Assembly (NCBI RefSeq): GCF_000699445.3
Contig: NC_067197.1
Span: 26,333,809-26,397,808, forward strand
Direction of reading: 5' to 3'
DNA length: 64,000 bases
Source of the DNA: Schistosoma haematobium
Lineage: Eukaryota > Platyhelminthes > Trematoda > Strigeidida > Schistosomatidae
The notes below the pieces were generated by a model that saw nothing but the letters and a program-made list of their open reading frames with translations, did not search any database and was not told the origin of the DNA. The position numbers and the translations under genes are program-made. Positions 39,408 through 48,800 of this stretch are shown here, one piece after another (positions within the stretch are counted from its first letter, which is position 1; each line of letters starts with the position of its first letter).

Positions 39408-42400
39408 TTTGAACACATGAATATTGGTAAAACAGAGCGCCAATATATATGCGCCACACAAAACAATGAGAATTCGAAGAGAAATAGAAAAGAAAAAAAA
39501 CTAAGGAGCGCAAAAGAAAAAGAGAACAATGACGAAGAGATTGGTGTAAGGTAGTGTGGTAGTAACGAGGGAACGGAAAGGTACAATCAGAAGAAATCTT
39601 TCAGTTAAGGAAGACACAACCACTTTTTATGAAGAAAGTAAAAAAGGTTACAGCAGAATCGCCACTGGCTTCTATTCTGAGCCATATCTGATAACGTCTC
39701 TAGCCACTGTGTTGCATCATCTCTCGGACCCCAACCAGGGAGTCGTGAAGGACCAACACAAGCCAGTCCTTTGCAGCTTTCTTTCATACCACGACACCAT
39801 ATAATGCACTGACCACCTCTCCGCTTTTTCCAACCAGTCCCAGCGTCGGCAAATAATGCACGACGTGGAATTCTCTGGGACGACATTCATAGAACATCTC
39901 CAAGCCACCGAAGTCGGTGTTTCAAGATGGTGACACCAATTGCATTATCATCTCTGTGCCCGAACACACGATGCCAAACCTCTGCATTACTGACATGGTG
40001 TTGCCACTGAATGTCAGCAATCCTTCGGAGACAGCGATGATCGAACACAGAGAGTCGTCTAACGTCCTCAACTCGGAGAGACCAGGTTTCACAAGCATAG
40101 AGCAAAACTGCTCTCACCGACGCGTTGTAAATCCGACCTTTTACATCCAGACTAACATCACGAAGGCGCCAAAGGTGGCCCAGATTGGCATAAGCCGCTC
40201 TGGCTTTCACTATTCGTGCATTGATCTCATCACTCACACCCCCACCAGCACTTATGCAGCTACCCAGACACACGAACTTCTCGACTATTTCTATCTGCTC
40301 ACCATCCAGGGTGAGTACAGGATTAGGATCCTGCCAGTCTTGTAGAAGTACTTTGCACCTCGTAGGTGCAAAGCACATACCGTACCTATGGACACTGACT
40401 GCCAACTGATTAAGTGCGAATTGCATGTCTTGGGGTTTATCGCACAGTAAGACAATATCATCCGCATACTCAAGGTCGAGAAATCATTCTCCGGGCAACA
40501 GATCAACACCGCCATTGCTTACATCCATCAGAGCTGTTCCAGAATGTCATCGATGGCAAAGTTGAAGAGGAATGGTGAGATTGGGCAACCCTGCCTAACC
40601 CCACTGCTTGAAAGGAACAATGGAGAAAGGTGGTTGTATGCCCTCACTCTGCCTGAGGTGTTTGTATATAGGGCTTTTAGGATGTTAATAAACTTCTCAG
40701 GCACACCCTTCTTCAATAGACAATCCCAGAGAACAGTCCTGTCCAACGAATCGAAGGCAGCCCTGATGTCAAGAAACACTACGATTGTTGGCCTTTGAAA
40801 AGTATGACGGTGTTCTAACATTTGGCGGAGGGTGAAGATATGATCAATACATCCTCTACCAGAACGAAACCCAGCCTGCTCCTCTCGAGTCAATCTTTCT
40901 CGGGTTTTGAACAACCTACGAAGTATGACGGAAGCCAATAGCTTGGACGCAATCGAAAGTAGATTTATCCCCCGATAGTTGTTACAGGAACGACGTGAAC
41001 CCTTTTTAAAGATAGGGACAACTATCGACTCATTCCATGACGTTGGTACACTCTCTAGTTCCCAAACCTTTGTAAAAAACGTCGTCAATTCTTTAGTCAG
41101 AAAGTCACCAGCATCTTTAAAATGAGTCGGAGGTAAGTCATCTGGGCCAAGTGATTTGTAACGCTTCAAGAGTTGGAGTTCCTAGCGGACTTCCGCCTCA
41201 TTTGGTGGATCGGTCGTCACCGGCCATGGAGGGCAGGACAGTCTGACCGATGTTGCCGGAGCAGCAGGCCAGTTGAACTGCCCTTCGAAAAATTCTGCCC
41301 ATCGTCCAAGACGTCGATGGATGTTAGTGATTGGCATCCCATCATCCTCGCAGATTGTTTCACTCACACCAGACTTCTTGCTGCCAGTGGCTCGGATGAG
41401 CTGGAAGAGCTTCCGGTAGTTACCAGATGCAGCTGCTGCTTCCAGCTCATTAGCACGCTTCGACCACCAGGCTTCTCGGTCCTTACGCAAGCTTTGCCCG
41501 ATTTCGCTACGTAACAACCTTCGTTTGTGGTCAAACTCACGGTCACCCGGAGTAGACCGACGGGCTTCAATGAGTTGTAAGGAACCTGAAGAAACCCAGT
41601 GCTTAAAAGCGGGACGTTTCGCAAACCCACAACTGACTGTACCCGCCATTTTCATGGCGTCATGCAATTGCAACCAATGCTCATCTATACTTTTCAGTGG
41701 AATGGTAGCTAGCCTAGAGGCTAGCTCGGTTCGATACTTACTTGCAACAGAAGTTGCAACCAGCTTGCTAACAACAATCCGTTGGTGGCGGTCACTTCGT
41801 TGTCCACTGAAAAGTAAGGTAAGATTGGCGCAGACCAAGGCATGGTCAGAGTCCAGATAGGTACTCCAAAAGGAGCGGCAGTCTTGTACACAACCACGTC
41901 AGCGGTAGCTGATCGCGATGTGATCAATCTGAGTCCAGGCTTGAGATGCAGAGGGAGGACACCAGGTGGCACAACGGCGATGACTGTGCCGAGAGTTAGT
42001 GCTAGCCAGAAACAGGTTGTGGTCTGTGCAAAGTTGCAGTAGACGGTCCCCGTTATTTGTCCTGCGACCAATGAGTCCCCATCGGCCACCTAAACGACTC
42101 TCTTCTGTGCCTAGACGCACGACCTGAGCATTCAAGTCTCCGGCTAGTACTACAATATCTGTCAAACGCACTTTCTGGAGAAGAACAGATAACTGGTGGT
42201 AAAATTCATCCTTGATTGCATCCGGGTTGCAATCTGTCGGGGCATAGGCGGAGATGACGAAAAGACATCGTTTCTCACGCCGATTTCTTCTCACTTTGAT
42301 GGAACTTTCTAATCTAACAGCACATAACCGATTGTTAATGGGGATCCAATCGATTAGTGCTGCCTCAGCTCTAGCGCTTAGTGCGACACCAACGCCAGCA

Positions 42401-42778
42401 AGACCAGACGAAGATGCCACAGGGTCCCCGGATAAGCGCACGTAAAACAAGCTTTTCGAAGCGACAGATGGAGATCGAATTTGTAGTACTTCGCCAGAGT
42501 CTTGAATACGGGTCTCGGATAGACAACAAACATCAATATTAAGACTTTCCAAAGACATAGCCAGCCCTATCTGTTGTCCGACCTGCATAAATGTGCGAAC
42601 GTTGAAGACAGCCAGTTTGAATGGTGCACGTGGTTTCAGAAAAACTGCTTCAGTTCTCGTATTCGGTGGTAACATACAATTTTCAACCGGACAGTGACTC
42701 GAGAACGTTTAGATACAGTCGAATTTCCACCAAAGACGAGCCGCTGTATAAGTATAAAAGAGGGTGAATAATGTGGAA

Positions 42779-42823
<45 letters not shown>

Positions 42824-45800
42824 TGTTATGAACGGGGAATTAAGAAGCCCAGACAATTACGAAAGCTATTTTCTTGGGACGTTATTGCATTTCATTCAAA
42901 ACCTGTAAAACACTTATATTTATTTTTGTCCCTATCTTATTCTACATAACACGAGCTTTCGTTCTATGTATCATTCACTAGCATACCCTTTTTTGTTCCA
43001 AAAATATTGTAATTTAAACATTATATTTTGCACTATAATTTCTACCCTAATTCCCTGTTCGGGCATAACTGTATTTTTCCAAATTATCCTACGTCGTGGT
43101 CAAGATATGCACTTATTTATTCATGTACATTTTTGTAGTAATCCGAATTCAGAGAATCCAGAGTTTAGTGTTCCAACTGTCTTGTCTTCTTTCACTCGCG
43201 TGCTTGCCAACCAATCAGGATTTAGAATAGTTCTCTCTACCCCAATCGAACTCACGCGTATTAGACTCAAGGTTAAGCCACTCAGCCTAACGCGTCAAGG
43301 TCATAATTTAGACTACACAGACCAAGGTCAAGTCATAACAAGTATCACGGGGTAAAAGCGATCCAAGGTCATAACAACTGGCGACGGAGAATTTTTTTTC
43401 TTTCCTATATTGATTGATCCAGTACAAAATGCCTGTTTCATTGGATGACCTTAAAACTATTCTTCAAATGCAGCAAGCACAAAATGAGGCAAATCAGACG
43501 AAGCTTTTGGATGCATTCGCACGAATGTTCTCATTACAGTCGTCCTCAGCTTGTCAATCAGATAAGCATGAAAGCATCATAAATTCTATTTCTGAATTCC
43601 AGTATGATCCTGAAGCTAATGTCATTTTCAGTTCGTGGTTTCACCGCTGTGAAGATATTTTCCGCGTTGAATGCTCGCATCTTGATGACGCAGCAAAAGT
43701 CCGCTTACTCTTAAGAAGACTGGGAACACAGGAATATAATAAATATGTGAATTTTATCTTGCCGCAAAATCCACGAGATGTATCATTCAAAGATACAGTC
43801 CAGATTTTATCTGATATTTTCGATGAACAGTCCTCATTATTTAATACTCGCTATAAATGCTTCCAAATAACGAAATCTCCAGAGGACGATTATCTCACGT
43901 ATGCCGGGAAGGTAAATCGACAGTGCGAACGCTTCAAAATAAACGAAATCACAGCGGACCAATTTAAATGCTTGATTTTCATATGTGGTCTAAAGAATGA
44001 AGAAGATGCAGATGTCCGTACCAGAATGTTGGTACGCATTGAACAAGAACCAAATATGACATTACAAATGGTCACAACCGAATGTCAGCGGTTACTTAAT
44101 CTCAAGCATGACACTGCGATGGTGCAACAGAAGGGTAAACCTTCCGGTTCTGATTCAATTAATGCGCTCCGATCCATAAAATCATCGAAACAAAACTGTA
44201 CAAGCATGAAAAAACCTGCCAACCCCCCATCACCATGCTGGTTCTGCGGAGCATGGCATTTTGCAAAATTCTGTCCGTTTAAGAATCATAAATGCCGCAA
44301 ATGTCATCGCATTGGCCACAAAGAAGGTCATTGTTCGTTAAATAAACGCAAGACTAAACATTGTAGTGAAAATTCAAAGCAACAATCAAATAGTCAGAAT
44401 AAAACCACGTTTGCAACCTTTAAAGTTGGATTTAAAAATAGGCGGAAATTTGTAAATTTATTAGTAAATGGAAAACTTATACGACTTCAGTTAGACACTG
44501 CTTCTGATGTCACGTTGATTTCAAAGAACACATGGCACAAGTTAGGATGCCCATCCATCCGACCGACAGAACATGTCGCCCGAAATGCGTCAGGAGACAT
44601 AGTAAAGTTGACAGGAGAGGTCCTATGCAATGTTCAACTTATGGGAAGTAAATTTACAGATGTTTGTTATCTAACAAATCGACACGATTTAGATCTATTG
44701 GGATTAGATTGGATTGCACATGTTGATACTTTGAACAAATTATTAGATGAGGTATGTTCTCAAAATGTTTCCTATGATTCTATCCAAATCCCTAATGATA
44801 TTTCTAAATCAAATGCCTCCGACGAATCATCCTCTCTGGATATTAACGAATTAAATGCTTCTGATGAAACATGTTCTTATGATCTTTCTGAATCAAACAA
44901 TTCAAATGTTATGTGTTCTCACCATGTCAAATCAAATACCGCCGATTCATTGCCTTCTCATAAAATTTCCAAATCGAATACTTCAGACAAAGTATGCGAT
45001 GATGAAACTTCGGAATCTCATGTACTTCTTTCTAATGTTATGTCTACATCAAAGTCTTCTGCTTCCTCTCAATTGTCGTCCGTATCTTACATAAACCATC
45101 TTCGACAAATTCTTCCAGTGACAGCTGCTCGAATCGCTGAACACACTCGCCGCGATCCTATCTTAAGACGATTATCTACATTTATCCAGCGTGGTTGGCC
45201 CCCACGTATAACATCTCATGAACTGAAACAGTATTATCAACGACGCCAATCTTTATCCATCGTCAATGACTGTATAATGGTTGCTGATCGCGTAGTGGTT
45301 CCGCATAACTTACGCTCACTCGTCCTGAAACAACTGCATACAGCCCATCCAGGTACTGGAAGAATGAAAGCTATTGCTCGAAGTTATGTATATTGGCCTA
45401 ATATCGATGAACACATCGAAGATTTCGTGCGTGCGTGCAGAAAATGTGCTGAGGTTTCTAAGTGTCCACGAAAAGCTGAACTACATTCCTGGCCATCTCC
45501 AGAAGAACCTTGGTCGCGTATACATGTTGATTTTGCTGGCCCATTCCAGGGTACGTACTTCCTCGTTTGTGTTGATGCTTATTCAAAATGGCCGGAGATT
45601 TTTCCTATAAATCAAATCACTTCGCAACAGACTATCATGAAGCTACGGCAGTTATTCTCCCGTTTTGGAGTTCCAGATGTTCTCGTGACAGATAACGGCA
45701 CTCAGTTTATTTCTTCCATCTTCTCAGATTTCTGCAAGAGGTTTGGAGTCAAACATGTCCGTTCACCTCCGTACCATCCACAATCGAATGGTCAGGCCGA

Positions 45801-48800
45801 AAGGTTTGTAGATACCTTCAAAAGAGCGCTAATGAAGGCAAAAGGGGAGGGAAAGATAGAGGAGATTCTTGATGACTTTCTCTTGGTCTATAGAACAACT
45901 CCAAACCCATCAACACCAAATCAAATGTCCCCAGCAGAAATTATGTTTGGTAGAAAAGTAAGAACTGCCCTCGATGCCATGAAACCACAGCAAAGAGACA
46001 TCGGAAAAAGAAACAGAAAGATGGAAAACCAATTTGATCGCCATCATGGGGCGAAACGCAGAATTTTCCAGAAAAATCAGAAAGTATACGTCCGCGATTT
46101 CCGATATTCACCTCCACAATGGACCAGTGGACGCATACTTAAGAGACAAGGGAACGTAATGTATGTGGTGGAAGTTGAAGGACAGAAGTGGACACGCCAT
46201 GTCAACCACATACTGAAAAATGCTGGCACTTCACAGAAAACCGAGAAATTAGACTCAATGTGGAGAATCATTCTGGACAGTTTTGACATAAAATGCTCAG
46301 CGACTCAGAAGACCACGCAACCTGAACAAAGTCCTATTAGGAAAGCATCACGGAAACGCAGAAGACCAGATATTCTACAGGTAGACCCAAAGAGGAGAAC
46401 ATACGTTTCCGAAGGAAGATATCAATGATGATATCTCAGCACTTACCTGTATATAGTAACTAACCATTTTTTTTTCTTTTTTTTTAAAGGGGGAAGGTGT
46501 TATGAACGGGGAATTAAGAAGCCCAGACAATTACGAAAGCTATTTTCTTGGGACGTTATTGCATTTCATTCAAAACCTGTAAAACACTTATATTTATTTT
46601 TGTCCCTATCTTATTCTACATAACACGAGCTTTCGTTCTATGTATCATTCACTAGCATACCCTTTTTTGTTCCAAAAGTATTGTAATTTAAACATTATAT
46701 TTTGCACTATAATTTCTACCCTAATTCCCTGTTCGGGCATAACTGTATTTTTCCAAATTATCCTACGTCGTGGTCAAGATATGCACTTATTTATTCATGT
46801 ACATTTTTGTAGTAATCCGAATTCAGAGAATCCAGAGTTTAGTGTTCCAACTGTCTTGTCTTCTTTCACTCGCGTGCTTGCCAACCAATCAGGATTTAGA
46901 ATAGTTCTCTCTACCCCAATCGAACTCACGCGTATTAGACTCAAGGTTAAGCCACTCAGCCTAACGCGTCAAGGTCATAATTTAGACTACACAGACCAAG
47001 GTCAAGTCATAACAAGTATCACGGGGTAAAAGCGATCCAAGGTCATAACAATAATAATAATGACAATAATAGTAACAATAATAATAGTATTAATAATGAC
47101 AATAATTGTAATGATAATAATTTGAATCATTTGATTGTTTTCCGAAGCGAGAAAAGTAATTTCCATAGACATAAAGAGTTCACCATTTGTGTGTGGGCTG
47201 TGATACTGCCCGGGTGCCCAAACCGAAGCATGTGGTTATCTTAGGGGTCACACCACGAGCCTTTGACCTAAAGGTCTAACCCACAAGGCAGTGGAGCATC
47301 GTAAGGAGATGCAATCCCATGGTAGCCGGTGACCAACGATTGGTTCATACGCCATTTGTTCCCGCAGGATACTCGAGCCCATGTGCACCATTGGTTTGTG
47401 ATCCGGTTAAAGCGCCGGACATTCGCTTTTCGTCCTCTCATTTTCGTAAACAACACCCCCGCCACGAGAAGGCAATGAGTAGGACTTCCCTGGCAGAGGC
47501 TGTATACGCGCGGCCGTGTGAGAGTATTTCGAGAGGGAGAGCGGAATCTCCCCACTCTCGGCCGTACCAGGGCGTTCGGGGGGACCTTATGGAACCCTCT
47601 TTAACACTATGCAGTACTTGGGATCGTCAACATCATCCGCAATTCATACAACGGACTACACTGCAAAGTCGTGCATGGAGGAAAGTTAACAGACGCTTTC
47701 CAAGTGAGGACCGGAGCCAGACGAGGCTGGATACTCTCCCCCTTTCCTTTTCTTCTGGTGATTGACTGAATTATGAAGACCTTCATATCTGACGGGAAGC
47801 ATGGAATACGATGGACAGCTTGAATGCAACTAGACGATTTGGACTCCGTAGATGACCTGGCCCTTCTCTCCCATACACACGAACAAATACAAGTCAAGAC
47901 AACCAGGGTAGCAGAAGCCTCTGAATCAGTAGGTATCAACAAACACAAGGGGAAAAGCAAGATCCTCAAATGCAACACAGAAAATACCAATCCAATCACA
48001 CTTGATGAAGAAACTCTGGAAGAGGTGGAATCTTTCACGTGCCTGGGAAACATCATTGGTAAATAACGAAGGTCGGATACAGACGTACGGGTAAGGATTG
48101 GCAAAGCAAGGGTAGCACTCATACACCTGAAGAACATATGTAACTCAGAACAACTGCCATCCAATATCAAATTCACAATCTTCAGTACGAACGTCAAGAC
48201 AGTTCTACTGTACGGATTTGAAACTTCGAGAACTACCACAATCAACATCAAAACAGTACGAGTATTTATAAACAATTGTCTATGCAGGATACTCAGTGTG
48301 CGTTGGCCGGATGCCACCAGCAACAGACTACTGTGGGACAACAAACCAGCTTCCAGATCAAGAAGAGATTCGGAAAAGAGGTTAGAAGTGGATAGGTCAT
48401 ACATTTCGGAAATCATCAAACTGCATCACGAGACTAGCGCTAACTTGGAATCCTGAAGGGAAACGGAGAACAGGAAGCCCAAAGAACACAGTGTGTCGGG
48501 AATTGGAAGCAGACGTAAGGAGGATGAACAGTAGCTGGGAACGACTGGAAAGAATCGTCCAGGATAGAGTACTGGTGGACAGTCTATGCTCCTCCACGAT
48601 GAGTACAGGCCTAAGTAAGTTAGAATTACGGGACGTACATACTGGAGTAGCTCGAAATCAGTGTTTTCCAATTTTCATTAGTGGTGTTCTATATGAGTAA
48701 CCAAGACCCCAGATGTACTTTCACTCTCAATTTCATACGGATACTTTGCTATGTGCAAGCAGAAAGGCTTTTCTGGGAGAGACGATAAGCGAGCAACTAT

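Larger units (their letters stand above)
42824..47050 (+). mobile_element. Gypsy-type LTR retrotransposon lacking RT/RNase H
   Basis: 4227-bp element with 553-bp LTRs (42824-43376 and 46498-47050) that begin TGTTATGA and end TCATAACA and differ at one position that I saw. It is flanked by ATAAT on both sides, a 5-bp target duplication inside an (AAT)n tract. A primer-binding site follows the 5' LTR and a polypurine tract precedes the 3' LTR. The single internal ORF has Gag, protease and integrase but no reverse transcriptase. It sits in the 5' UTR microsatellite of element B, antisense to PERK, in the 12.7-kb PERK intron. The near-identical LTRs mean recent insertion, so its RT must have come from another element. 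Confidence 0.93.
39347..47581 (-). mobile_element. RTE-like non-LTR element, copy B (interrupted by the Gypsy element)
   Basis: About 4.0 kb once the Gypsy insertion (42824-47050) is removed. The minus strand reads: 5' UTR (47581-47051), an (ATT)n tract, the APE-RT ORF (42675-39605), 3' UTR and an (AAATA)n tail at 39347-39411. It is flanked by a perfect 9-bp target duplication GGACCTTAT (39338-39346 and 47582-47590). It was inserted into an SR2-like relic whose reading frame resumes on the far side. Nearly identical to copy A, and sense relative to PERK. Confidence 0.9.

Noticed and set aside
42966..43355. 129-codon frame, repeated at 46640-47029
   Set aside because: It lies wholly inside the two LTRs of the Gypsy element and has no domain; it is the LTR read by chance.
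47607..48419. 270-codon minus-strand frame opposite the SR2-like fragment
   Set aside because: The plus strand carries the recognisable RT motifs; this is a shadow frame with no motif of its own.
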